This document shows positions 12,687-25,300 of a DNA stretch of 64,000 nt, piece by piece. The notes under the pieces are model-generated. The model ran no database searches. It saw only the letters and a program-made list of their open reading frames with translations, and had not been told where the DNA came from. The position numbers were made by a program, and so were the translations under genes. Source of the DNA: Ifrita kowaldi (taxonomy: Eukaryota; Chordata; Aves; Passeriformes; Cinclosomatidae); the NCBI GenBank assembly GCA_013398055.1, contig VZRS01002799.1, forward strand, positions 389,417 through 453,416. Reading direction: 5' to 3'. The number at the start of each line of letters is the position of its first letter. Positions within the stretch are counted from its first letter, which is position 1.

Positions 12687-15600
12687 TGGGCTGATTCAGA
12701 TGGTTGTCTGAAACTGGGCTTCAAGGAAACAGCTTGGGAGGCCAGAGCCAGACCAAACATCTGAGGGGGCTGGTAATGGAGGGCTTGGGTATTCACTGAG
12801 ACTGGGGAAGAGTTGTACTGAAAGAACCCAGAGGAGCTACACCGTGAACTGGTTATATTTGTAACTGCACCCCTGTGCCCAGCCAGATCTGGGCCACCGT
12901 CAGGGTGGCTCCAGAGGAAACTTATAGAGGAATGTGTGGGATTTTTGTTGCCTGTCCCAAGAAACACACTGCCTTACCATTCCAGGGAGGAAGCTATTCA
13001 GAGATAGGGATAGAGAGACAGAGCCAGGTCTCTCAATGCCACCGCAGAACAGACTTATGGAGCTGCAAGAGGAGCAAGAATATTTCTCCAGAGGAATAAA
13101 AAAAAGAATTGCCTTTGGTCCCCCTGAGATGCTTGATTTTCTGTCTTCCCCTGAAGGGCTGTGAGTAATTTGAAGGGACGTGTTGTAATAGTATTTACAT
13201 ACATAGTATTGCACAGTATTTACTAAATGGAATTGGAAGAAACTGTTGCTACTTACCTCCACTTGCAGTTAAGTGGCATCCAAGGCATCTAGCCAAGCAC
13301 ACTGAAAAAGACTGATGAGAAGGAAGAAGTGTGAAATGTGAGCCACCATCTCTATTCCTAACACATGGCTTGTTGTTCCTGACTCTTGGAGGTTTGATTC
13401 CTCAGCCTACAGGCAGTGCCAGTGGAAGGGAAGAGGGACCCTGCTCATTCATTTTCTGTACAAACTGGCATCTTTGATGCTAAATGCTGTTTCTGACAAC
13501 CAAGAGAAAGTACAAAGACTAAGTCTTAGAGCTTAGATGGAAGGTTGTAGTTTTTGAAAATTTCAAACAGAAAACAGAAATACATTTGCTGTACTTGGAA
13601 TAAGTTATCTGAATCTTATCTCCCAATATGGCAAACATAGCATATTCTTTGTTGAGTGTCATCTTCCAGTGTGTTTTTTCAAGGTTCATGTGTTTTACTG
13701 ATGGTCTCTAGGTTCACAAATGTGGAGAGATTGTTCATATTGTGGATGCTGATGTGGAAATGGGTGCTGCAATGACCCAGTCTCTGATCTTCTTGAAAAG
13801 AGAATGCTCAGCATAGACTCAAAAGGCTGTTACTTGAAAACGACCACTTTAGGTGCAAATGTTCAGACAGAAATATGTGGGGGAATTGAATGTTTTTGGT
13901 AGAAGAATAGGCAGGATACCCTAAAACTGCTAACAAAACCCAGTTTGACCTACCTTAAAATTGTCTATAGGATGGGAGGGTTTTTTCACAAGATCCTGAA
14001 GGTAACCATTAACTAAGGCAGGTAGAATAGTAAATGAATTTTGTAAAGCTTTGTTCTTGAGTGCTGGCCTGTGAAATCAAGGTGACTGATCTGAGAGCAC
14101 CATCACAGTGAACAGCACACTTCTCTGTGATACCAGGGAGAGCGTTATGGTGACCTGCTGGAGCAACTCAGACAAGCATAGTAGTGATTTGAGCTGAGTC
14201 AGTACAGGAGAAAAATAGCAGAGCAGTGAGAGAGAATTGCAAAGGATGTCTAAAAGCATGCTTACAAAGTGTGTTATTGAGACCAGACAATACACTGCTG
14301 GAGATAAGAGACTTTATCTTGCTGCATATCCAGAGTGAGAGTAATGTGAAGGGTCAACACGGGAAGAAGTCTGTGTTGACAAGCACTGAAAGTGTGTCAA
14401 ATTGAAAGAAGTGCTTTCAACTAATTAAGCATGTAGGACTGAAAGGGCTCTCTTGGGACACTGATTTCAGTTGCATGCTCTGGAGTGTGTATGTACACAA
14501 ACACATAGACATGTGTGCATATGTGGGATGTCATATCATCTCTGCTGTAACAATCCATCCTTACCATTAGGTCCAGTAACCTTAAAATCGTTCTGGTTGG
14601 GGTTTTTCTCTAACACTGTTTATGCCTTCACTATTTTACTGGCTAGTTAGCTCTTTGTTTTCTCATTGAGCATGGTAGCAATCTGAATTGAATATGAAAT
14701 TAATATTCCTGCAGAATAGTTGACCTAACAGCAGCCTTAAGCTTGCCAGGCAGGACTGCCATGTTGTCTGCCTTTTTTACCATTACCCTGCACGGCACTC
14801 TTGGAGGCTGTGTAAAGTACAGACCTGAGACCAGGAATAAAAGGAAAGGAAGAAGTTGCTGGCTGGAGAAACTTCACAGGAATGAAGGCTTGAACATATA
14901 AAGTACTCTGTATTTCTAAGAGGTTATTGTCTATCCTGCAGTGACAGCTTTGAAATACTTTGAAATACGAAGTTCCATTCTGGCCACTGTAACATATTTG
15001 ACAGAGTTAGGAAAAGCAGTTTAAAATATGTTCAAACACCACCAGCAGTGACTGAAAGCAGCAAAGCCAAGAATGGGATTAGTATGTGGTACTCTTCACA
15101 TAAGTGCATATTGCTTAACAGCCTAATCTTCTTACGTGTATAAGAACCACACGCCTCCCAGCCCTCTTGAATTATGTCTGTTGTGCCAGTCAACCAAACA
15201 TCAGGTAAATGCAAAATTCAAGGATCTGCTCATGGAAATGACATCCAAATCATATGCTTTCCAGTATTTTAATCTCTCCTGCTACCTGAATGCCAAATAT
15301 GGATGCGGTTTTGTCCACTTGCCCTTTTTTCTCCTGAATAGCTGTTATTTCCATGTGTAGCATAATGCAAGGCAGAGAAATGCCACAGGGATGTGCTAAG
15401 AAACTGTGATTGAAACATGAGAGGTTTCACTGTATTGGCAGGAAATAAAACAATACAAAGAGCATAAAAGATTGTGGTCTTTCTCAACAGATTCTGCTGT
15501 CAGTTAGGTTTCTGCCTTTCTGCTTGAGTTTGAAAAATTTGCTAAATTGTCTGTCCATGAGTGCAGAACAGAATAATAATTGTACTCATGCTGTTGCCCA

Positions 15601-18600
15601 CACATAGCTAAAGACTTAACTTGTTTTGTCATGTCTCCCCTCCTGTCTTTCTGGAGGGCAGCTGCAGCCTGCATAGACACAGTTGTACTGGCTTTGATTT
15701 GCATGTGCAAGTGCCAGTGGCAGGGCAGATGTGGTGATCCAGGCTTCAGGTCTAGAGCAGTTGCCCAAACCATCTCTTGGGGTCTGTGTCACGGGAGCTT
15801 TTCACTCACATCTATCCTGGACTCAGGTTGCACAACACAAAAACTCTTCAGAAACAATTTGGATTTCTGCCCTGATAATAGCAATAAGAAAAAATTACGC
15901 ACAAGGCCATTACAAACTGTGTTTTCCAGCACAGGCTCCCAGAGAGAAGTAGCCAAGGAGCTAAAGCTAACCTATAGTGGGTCATCAGTCGCCCATGACC
16001 CTGTGACAGTGGGCACTGTGAAGACTGAAAGGTAAATGTCTGTCCTGAACAGCACCCTCACAAATGGCAGAATACACCAGGAAAACAGGAACAAAAGATG
16101 TGGCCAAGGATGGGGGCATCCTATCCAGACCCTGAACAAATCTCAAAGATGTACTTGGTTGGTGAGGAGACAGGGGGTGTGGCATGCAGTTTTCTCTTTC
16201 ATTGAGTTGAGCATCTCTTGTCTTACACAAGAGACGTGCTTAGGAAGCTCTGGGAAGACCTGCCTCATGTCTCACATGTCCCAGGGAGCACGGACCACAG
16301 ACAGCTTCCCAGGGAAGAGGAGGACTGGGGAGAACAGGCAGGGTCCTCAGCAGCCTCTGCAGTGCCAAGGAACCACAGTGCCTGTCACATTCCCATCATC
16401 TGATGTCCCTGCCCCAGCAAAAGAGCTTTAGAAGAGAAATCCATCACTGTCAGGTGTTGCTCTGGCACTGACTTGGTGAGGAAAGAGCATGGCATCCTGC
16501 CCCTGCCGGGGTGACCAGGGTTTCCTAGGGCTCTGGGGTATGTCCCAGCTTCCAGCTGCAGTCACTTGGTACTTTTTTCTAGAGGTATGAGGGAAATTGT
16601 GTGCATACCCATGCTTGTAGGTGTAGTCGCTGAAGTTATGGTGAGGCTGCCATTGCTCAGCTGGGTGCTGGAAAAGCTGACAAGCCAGTAGCCTTATTTG
16701 CAATGAACAGCAGCCCCACCAACACACTCCCTTTGCATGGCCATTTTTCAATTGTTAATAAAGATGGGACAGGAAAGTAGCTCATCCAAATAGCTACTGA
16801 CAGTTCCCGTTGTTGGGGTTTGCCATTGGCAAATAGGGAAATGTCTGGGTGCATGCATGGTTGGGAGGAAGCACAATTGTTAAAAACAGAGTGATTATAC
16901 CACCTTCGAGGAGCTCCAGGCCCCAGTGTCCCTGCTGGGTAAGCCCTGGCACTCTCTTTGCCATCACTGTGAAGCAGCAGCCGCAGAGGGAGCTGCTTTG
17001 AAAGTACTGAGCTTGCTGATGAATGTGGGACACGAACAGCAAAGAAGCAACTCTAGATTTTTACCAGTGTTGTAGGCTTAAAGCCCCTGGGTGCTCCAGT
17101 GGAGACACGAGTACACTGGGGGAAGCGTACATTCGAGACATACAGGACTATAAATAAAATTCACATCAGACTCAGCACTTGCCTCAATGAAACATTTATG
17201 CACTAAATTGCATGATGAAGTTGGATGTGCTGCCAGGCTGCCTAGTCTTTGAGATAATCTGGTCTTCCTCAGAATTAATTTTCTTGCAATGTTTTGCACA
17301 CAAACGCAGCAGGCAGTAACTCACTGCTGACCTGGGCAGTAGCTGAGGAAGAGTCTGATCACGTTGAATTCTGGTGCTGCTGGCATAGGCCTATTTATGC
17401 AAAGGTGGATGAACATCCAGCTTTCTTATGACACTGGATCACACAACAAAAAAAAGTCACAATTTTTACATGAAATAGCTAGAAAAAATGGCATATGCTA
17501 AAATGACAGGTCGACCACCTTAACACTGGAGAAGAAGGGCTTTCCTAAGCAGAGCCTGGCATAGTGCTGCTGGCCACAGCAGCCTTTAGGTGCATCCTGC
17601 ACCCCTACAGCAGGGTGTGTGAAGAGGTGGAGTTTCACTAAGTGCACAGCCCCCAGCACCTCTGCCACCTGCAAAGGGTCATTACAGCCTCTCGTAAGCC
17701 TAACTGGGCTCTGGAATAGGCTTATTTTCTAGTCTGATCCTTTTTTAATTTTAGGTTTTGTCTTTTGGAACCTGGATACTTTAATAAGGATTCGGCAGCT
17801 GCCGGTTCAGCTTTGCCTGTGCAGAATTCAGGGCTGACAGCTCTGGGCTCTGGCCCTTAACATGTAGGCAGCTTCCTCACTCACTGCTCCAATTCCCTCC
17901 AGGCTGCACACTTTTTCACACCTTACAACAAATCGTGTTTTCTCTCTGAACCAGGAAACATAGGAAATTATCTTTTTTTCTTTCTTCCCCTGACAGCTAA
18001 TAGTAACTATAATACAGATAGAAATAATAGAAAGTTGAGAAACAGAAGGAGCTAGGAAGGGGGGAGGCAAATGTCTAGAGAAGCAGACGGAGTTGGGGGG
18101 GGAAACCCCTGAATCTATCAAATAAATAGAGCAGAAATCTTTCTTGCTTGGCCTTTGTGGTGTTATTATTAGAACAACCACGCCTGAGTGCACTAAAGCC
18201 GCACAACCTTCAAGCATCCACATCCAGCTCTGCTGTGGCAGGATCCTTTTTCTGCTTGGCTAAAGGAGGGAGAGAATGAGAGGATGTGAAGATAAGAAGG
18301 ATCTGTAAATGATAAATATGATCAACTTCAATAAAACAGCTATTTGGAAATCTTCAAAAATCTTCTCATGAGAAGAGCCATTAGTGTATGTCTGACATTG
18401 GTTGTTAGGAAACCAGCCACTGTTAATGGGTCCACAGAATGGAATGGAGAACCCATTTAAATGGTCTCTTGTCACTTTGTCATCCCACAACACAAAAAAA
18501 CCCAATTACTTTAACTCAGGAATGAAATGAAGTGATAGTTTGTATGATTGAGTTGTATAGTCTAAACTGATCAAAGCGCACACTAAAAATATATTAACAG

Positions 18601-20026
18601 TCTATATCTGATGCCTGAAATGCAGCATCTCCTATCTCTGTATAGGCTTTTTTTCTCATTCAGTGTGATGTCCAGCTGTTAATCATTTAAAGACTGTGGC
18701 TTTACAGTTTCTATATTGCTTTATTTATTATGCATGTTACGATGATGCTGAGGGGCTACAGCCACGCGCAGGCTCAGCATTGTAAAAACAGCCTGCAGTG
18801 TCAAACACTGAGTAAAGGAAGTGCTGGCTGAAAGAGATACCTTATCCTCATTTCACAGAACAAAAGCATAGGGAGTCTTAATATTAACACCATCTCCTAG
18901 CAGAAGCATTTGGTGAAGCTTTGACTGCACATTTCTTCTAGATCTCAGCCCAGTGGTCTTTGTCTGCTGAATTACCCTGCCACAGGGTTGGCTTTTTTCT
19001 TTTAGTGGAAGTAAGAGATTCAGTCCTGTGAAGAAAATTAGATGTTCAGTAGTCCTTAAAGCTCACAGCCCACTCCTGTGGTTGCATCCTCTGGCTTCAG
19101 CTCCCAGCAATGGTGCCCAGTTCCCAGGGGCAATCAGCAAGAGCCAGGCGAAATGTCATTGCAGAAGAACAGGCAATGTGCAAAGGACAGGGAAGGGCAT
19201 GCAAAGGACAATGTGCAAGGAATGAAGTGGAAGCAGGTCCCTCTTTTGGCAGACTTTTATTCACCGGCTAGCTTTTTCCCTCTCTCCCCTTTCCAGGAGT
19301 TTTTTTCAGAGCTTTGCTGCTCTGAGGTTGGGATGCTCTTCCTCAAACATCCAGACTAATTGCATTCATTGCGGGTCTATACTTACTTATCCTTGGGCCA
19401 GCATTGTCCTCCACCCTACCCAGCACTGCTCCCTCCCTCTGAGCTTCCCCACCACTGCAGGCTGAGAACATTCATCCCCTTGCGGCCTTTTTTGCCAGCA
19501 CTTTTAGTTTCTATTCTGGATCTCCTAGAAAATCCACTCCAGTTTTGGAGTATTTTAGAGGATTGGTCAGTTCAGTGAATATTGTGCAATATTTCTGCTT
19601 TCTTGGTGTCAGGGGGAGTATATTCCCTGTTACCATGAACCAGAGATCCTGCAGGGAAAGGTGAGAAGACATGGATGGGCACTGACTCGGGCCATAGCAC
19701 AGTAAGCTTCTTAACGCCCTATCATTTGAAGATAAGCAATGTATTTGTGGTTTTTCTCCTAGGACAGTACCATGCACAGCTCTGCCAGGTCTGCTGGCTA
19801 AGGGAGACTTGTTGGGTGGCTAAGAAGTCATGCTATTTTATCTGTCAACAGCAATGTGTGTCTAAAACAGTAGGTGTGCAGCAGAGCTTGCACGAACTTG
19901 GTTTCATTTTTAAGTCTCACACAAAGTGTATTAATCCAACCCCTACTCTTATTTGTAAAACACTGTTGCCAAGGCCAAAAGAGCTTTCTACAAGCTAAAT
20001 TTTGCAGCAAAATCTATTCTAGTCTG

Positions 20027-20048
20027 ACGAAATTTCTGAAAATTTCGT
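20027..20048. repeat. Small perfect inverted repeat in NHS intron 1
   Basis: Nine-base arms ACGAAATTT and AAATTTCGT flank a four-base loop. It is short enough to arise by chance in 20 kb of AT-rich intron. Confidence 0.6.
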
Positions 20049-22243
20049 AAGTAGGTAAAACTTTCCACTCACTTACTGATATTCATCACAGACAACTACT
20101 AGCGCTTCAGTCTAGACAGATTTTTCTGGGAGTAGGAAGGAACTGCTTGTGCCTGCCTTTTCATTAGCCTCCAGGGTACAATTTGTGATCATGAATATCA
20201 CATGCCCTCGGCAATACAAAGAATGGGTGGGGTGTCATTACTATTGCTTACAAATTTTTGTCTTGAGCCGAGATTCCCAAGGAGGAAGTGTGGCTCAGAA
20301 CAGGATCGGGACAAGTTGCTTTGTGTCTCAGTACCTTGTATGTAAAACAGATATACTGCTTCATTACCTTCAAGGGGTAAAGGAGATATAAAATCAGCTC
20401 ACGTGAGTGAGGTATTTCCCTGCTGCAGTGGTAACAGACAGACAAGCCATCAAAAGCTCTGCCTGCAATTTGGCAACATTATGTTTTTGCAATGTCAAAA
20501 ATTTAATTAGTAAATCCTCATGATGAACAAGCACTGACAGGTTGCCATCATTCATCCTACTGCCTTCCTCCACTATCATTTTTTTCTCCCTCGGTGCCAT
20601 TCCTTGCACTGACACCATGCCAGTTTCATGGAGCAGCACTACAAATGTGCTGAAAAATGAGTGAAACCCCACCTGCAAAAATCCACTGAGAAGCAAAACA
20701 AGACTCCTCACCAGACAGAGAGTTTGGGGTCCCTTCATTGATGCTGAAGCTCTGAGAACCTGAACGTCAGCAGGTCTGTTCATCCTATTATACCACCACT
20801 TCCATCATGACACCTGCAAATTTTGGTGAACTGTTGGGGTGTTTTTCTAATCAAAGAAATGGATAGTCTCTCATCATCCCACACATGGCAGCATGGTTCC
20901 TAGGTTTCTCCTCTTCTGTCTGCTCCCCGCTTCTTCTCCAACTGTACTTTCCCAATTCTTTCTCTGTACAAAGCACTGGTATGCCTTCAGGCTGAGTGAA
21001 TGTTGTTTTGTATTAAAGAAAGCAACAAAACCAGAAAGACCAAAGAGAGCTCTCTGGCTCTATACCAGAGAGCCATTCTCTGCCATGATGCACTGGCTAC
21101 CCCTCAAAAGAGGGTAAGAGAGTGCAAAAGCAGGAATGTAGATGAGAGCCCTGAAACGTGCAGAGAAGAGGAGTGTATGGCCAGTGCAGGGACCAGCCTG
21201 AGGCACACTGGCTCTTTTGCTGCTGACTGGGAAGGGAAGCCCAGGAGGTGCCTCCTGTGCATGAGGGTGCCTGCCTGTGTTACACTGTGCTGTCCTGTGT
21301 GCAGAACAGCTGCAGCAGCTCCTTGGCATTAGACCGGAGACTGTATCGATGCCTGTGCTAGAAGGATCAATCCCAGTGCTGTACCTGAGGATGTGCCACC
21401 TGCTCTGCTGCATCACATGGGCTGAGGATCAGCCTGCTCTCTGCTGCTGGCTGGGGCAGAGTGCTGGCATCTCCCATGGCCCTCCACTCCTGCTTTGGCC
21501 CTTGGAAAGCTACCTACTGTGTACGCTGAGGCTGGGCATAGTCCCTGGGACTCCCATGAGTCCCAGCACTCCTGAGAAATTCTCTCAAACCTTTAGCGGA
21601 CTTGATTAATATAATTTTCAGAGGCAGACTTCTGGGATATCGCTTTAGAGGAACTGAAGTGTTCCTGTCCCTCAGAAGTCCCTGTCTATAAAAGGAACCT
21701 CTTTTGATACGTGGCAGTTAAAGTCTCTGAGCAGGGCAAGCAGTTAATCTCAGTCGTTACGCCCTGGAAGGCAGCGAACTAGCAACCTGTGTCAGAAACT
21801 AGTTGTGTGTAACATGATGTAGTGAAAGAGCATGTTGGCAGGAGAATGAGTAAATGGAAGACCTATTCCTCCCACTGCCTTTGTTCCAAATGTCACTGTG
21901 GAAAGATTGCGTCGCTCCTTTGCATTTTTGTTTCGCTATCTATAAAATGATTATCCCTTTGGTCCATTGATATAAAACACCAATATAGGATCATTTCACC
22001 TGCTTGCCTCCATAGAGCCATTTGCAATCTGGTAAAAGGGCATTGTCTAAATGCTAACTGGTATAAAATTATGTGGAAACACAGAGAAGATAACATTTTC
22101 TGCTTTGATGGGAGTAAAGGTGCTGTAACAAACCCAGTGCCTGTTCTTGACAATACTATTCCAAGCAAGAACCATTGCTTTTCAGCTAGGTTGATGGAAG
22201 AGAGACTAGAAGTCTTATCTTGCACTCTGTTTTGATCCTACAG

Positions 22244-22396
22244 CTGTCTCCAACCTTGATGCAGAGAGCAAACTGAGTGTCTATTACCGAGCACCTTGGC
22301 ATCAGCAAAGAAACATCTTTCTCCCCTCCACCAGACCGCCCTGCGTGGAGGAGCTGCACCACCACGCCAAGCAGCACCTGCGAGCCCTGCGCAGAG
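22244..22396 (+). CDS. NHS: NHS exon 2
   Basis: 153 bp between a CAG acceptor (22241-22243) and a GTAGGT donor (22397). It opens with two bases of a codon shared with exon 1 and ends with one base of a codon completed by exon 3. It encodes the family signature VSNLDAESKLSVYYRAPW followed by QQRNIFLP and RPPCVEELH. This block is shared by NHS and its paralogues NHSL1 and NHSL2, and lies directly after the WAVE-homology region in the full protein. Confidence 0.96.
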
Positions 22397-25300
22397 GTAG
22401 GTGCTCCTCCATGCTCCAGCTCCACACATGTAACACCTCTCCATGGTCCACTCCAGGCAGCAGAAGGATGCTCAGGCACAAGCACAAAGAACTGTGGCAC
22501 TAGGACTTAGGTGAAGAAATCACAGAACCATAGAATCACAGAATGGCTTGGGTTTGAAGGGACCTTAAAGATTATCTAGTCCCAACCCCCTTCACAAGGG
22601 CTGAAACTGGACCCCAGTGGTATTAGTCTCCACAAAAACGGAGCTGTCTGCTCAGGGGTTCCAAGCATGATACTGGAGGATGCCTGTGTCCTTTAAGAGT
22701 GGCAGCTGAAAGTCAGGTGACAGATGTCCTGGACAGCTTGGAAGAGTTGGGCAGGTGTCCCTTTCCCAGGCTAGGGAACATTTTCTGACATCACCTAACA
22801 AACTGCAGACCTGTAGCCTCAAAGCAACACAGAGAGGAAGCAGGAGCAATCAGGGTCATAACCATGCTCCTGGATCCCTGCCATAGAGAGAATTTACTAG
22901 ATGCAAGCATCTGGATGGTCCTACAACAGCACATTAAAGGGAAGGCAAAAGATGGGGAAAGGTCAGTTTTCACCAGGCACCTCACCAAGGGAAAATTATT
23001 ACCAGGATGCAAGTCAAAGCAGGCAAACAAGCCTGTCTTTCTCCTATAAGGAGAGGAGAAAGGGCTGTAAGGAAGGAGCAAATCCATGCAGGTCACACTT
23101 AAAATGTTCAGCAGCAGCCTCCTGTCTTGAAGTGTTTTGCACCAACAGCTCTAATTGCCTTGCTCATTTATGATTGTTATTAGCTTATAATACTAATCGA
23201 TTACTTAGAACTGCAGAGCATCTGTTAGCTGGATAAGATGTTCCAATTAATTACCACATTTGACCATCTCTGCAGGTTTTAGGTCAGGAACACACTATGG
23301 GTGCAGTATGTCTTCATTGCATGGCAGAGAGTGATACAGCCAAATTGCAACCACAGTAGTGCTGGAGTAGAGCAGAAGTTCTTTTCTGTTCTCAGCAGCT
23401 CTGCTTTGCAATTGTCCCAGAACCAGGCTGATCTTTGCCTGCCATCTTGTGGGCAGGAGAAATCCTGACAGCAGCACGGGAAGGCAGCTCCAGAAATGTC
23501 TCATAATTTTAAAGTTACAAATCTCAGTTTTGGCAATTTCCCATCCTCCACAATTAATAGCAGCGGTGCAGGTTCAGCAGGCAGCTTGGCATGCGCTGCT
23601 TTATCTTATTTTCCAAACAACTGCATATATGGGGATGAACTTTTAATCTGAAATTTACTCTAAACATGTTTATTGTGTCTCAGCTCTATCTTCTATCAGA
23701 ATTTCATTATCTCTTTATCTGTTTAACCAGGAGCAATTAAAACTAAATTTTAGGTCAGAAATCAGCTATGCTACCAGCAAACATTGTTGACTGGACCATA
23801 GCTAGTGGAGCAGGTGAATATATTATCTCCTTCCAGCAGCATTCCATGCAAACAGCAATTATCTAACTGTCACCTAAAATAAGAGATGGGAAGTCCATGA
23901 ACATTCTCCCATTCACTTGGAAGGTTCCAGACACTTGGGACTAATGCTGGAAGAGGACTGAATATTGTGAGCCCATGGTGAACGAAGACTCCTGTGGGCC
24001 TAGCGTGGATAAAGATCTTGACTTTCTTTTCCAGGATGATCTCCTTCATTCTGGAACCTAAGCATTACCACTGCAACAACCTTCATGATGTCAAGTCAAT
24101 GCTCAGGACCTAGCGCTGCGATGCAGCCAGGGAATAAAATCCCAGCTGGAGCTGTGTTTCTTTTTTTCCCCTCAGAGCGATATATTTTATATGGGTAGAA
24201 TGCAGGCATTACTGCACCTCAATATTTCAAGGCAATAGGAGCAGCAGGTTCCTGCTGGAAATCAGGCCTTGGGTCTCAAGTGCCTAGCAGGTAGCTCCTT
24301 TGTCTCTTGGGATAAATGGTATAAATCTCATCTGGGGACAGTTTAGCTTCTGTGCATATGCTGGGGTGTGTTGTATGGGTGTTGCTCTTCTGGGCACATG
24401 GATGTCCCGGAAGTGTTTCTCCCCTTCAGCTGCAACAGGGATCATTTGTACCAGTCACTGGGGAAGAGGAGAACCTTTGTCTTTGGAGTCCACTGTCCTG
24501 TACCTGTCTTTGTTGTGCTGTGAATAGAGATATTGTACGTTTTTAACACTTTGAAAGACTCGCGTCTTCTCTCTCATCCAAAACAGAACATCGAAGCCGA
24601 GGCGATAACAGAGAGCAAAAAGTCCAAGGCCCCATTGCTGTGGTGGCTCCCCCTTTTCCTCCCTTCCCTGCAATCTGCAGCCAAAAGAGGCACGCGACAA
24701 AGGACCGGCACTTGCTACCAGTAAGTCTTGCACTACAGCTACCACACACGAACACGTTGTTAGCACGGTGGGGCCCAAGTGTGACAGCGCTTCTCAAGTG
24801 CTCCCTCCCCAGGCCGGTGCAGGAACAGCGAGCTGACCTTAACGACTGTCAGCAGCCTAACACAGGTCACAGCTTCCAGCAGCCAGCCCCACGGCGGCTC
24901 TTTTCAATCAGAAACCTCTTGTTTTTCACCCGTGGCCAGCACACGTGCTCTCTTTCACACACTCCTCCACAGTCCTTCACATTCGCCACTCAGGCTGTAG
25001 AGGTAGCACTTCGAGGACCCTCCCATAATTTCAGAAAGTGCTGTAATTTCAGCCCTGGCATTAGCATTGCCAGAAGCCAAGAGCTCAAGGGCTTTGAGTG
25101 CCGGCTTGAGGCTTGTGTGTGTGGGTCAGGAGCATGTCCCCAGCTACAGGGCACTACACTTTCCATAGTCCTGTTTTGCAATGTTCATCTCCATGCAGTT
25201 TTTTCAGATGTTTCATGTCTCACACATGTCCTTGCAACCAGCCAAGCAGGAACTCCAGCTGAAGATCTGGTCCTGTATGTCTGTGCTGACTTGCCACTGC

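Larger units (their letters stand above)
1..22243 (+). other. NHS: NHS intron 1, 3' portion
   Basis: This stretch ends at the acceptor of exon 2 (pyrimidine-rich tract and CAG at 22241-22243). Exon 1 of NHS encodes the N-terminal WAVE-homology region and is separated from exon 2 by a very long intron in mammals, so its absence here is expected. I found no exon-like open frame with matching splice sites. The only supportable contents are two CR1 fragments (about 7.29-7.41 and 12.58-12.69 kb), short simple repeats and one ambiguous base at 1468. The many ORFs of 60-150 codons here are chance frames: they share no recognisable family motif and contain low-complexity or repeat-derived residues. 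Confidence 0.8.
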
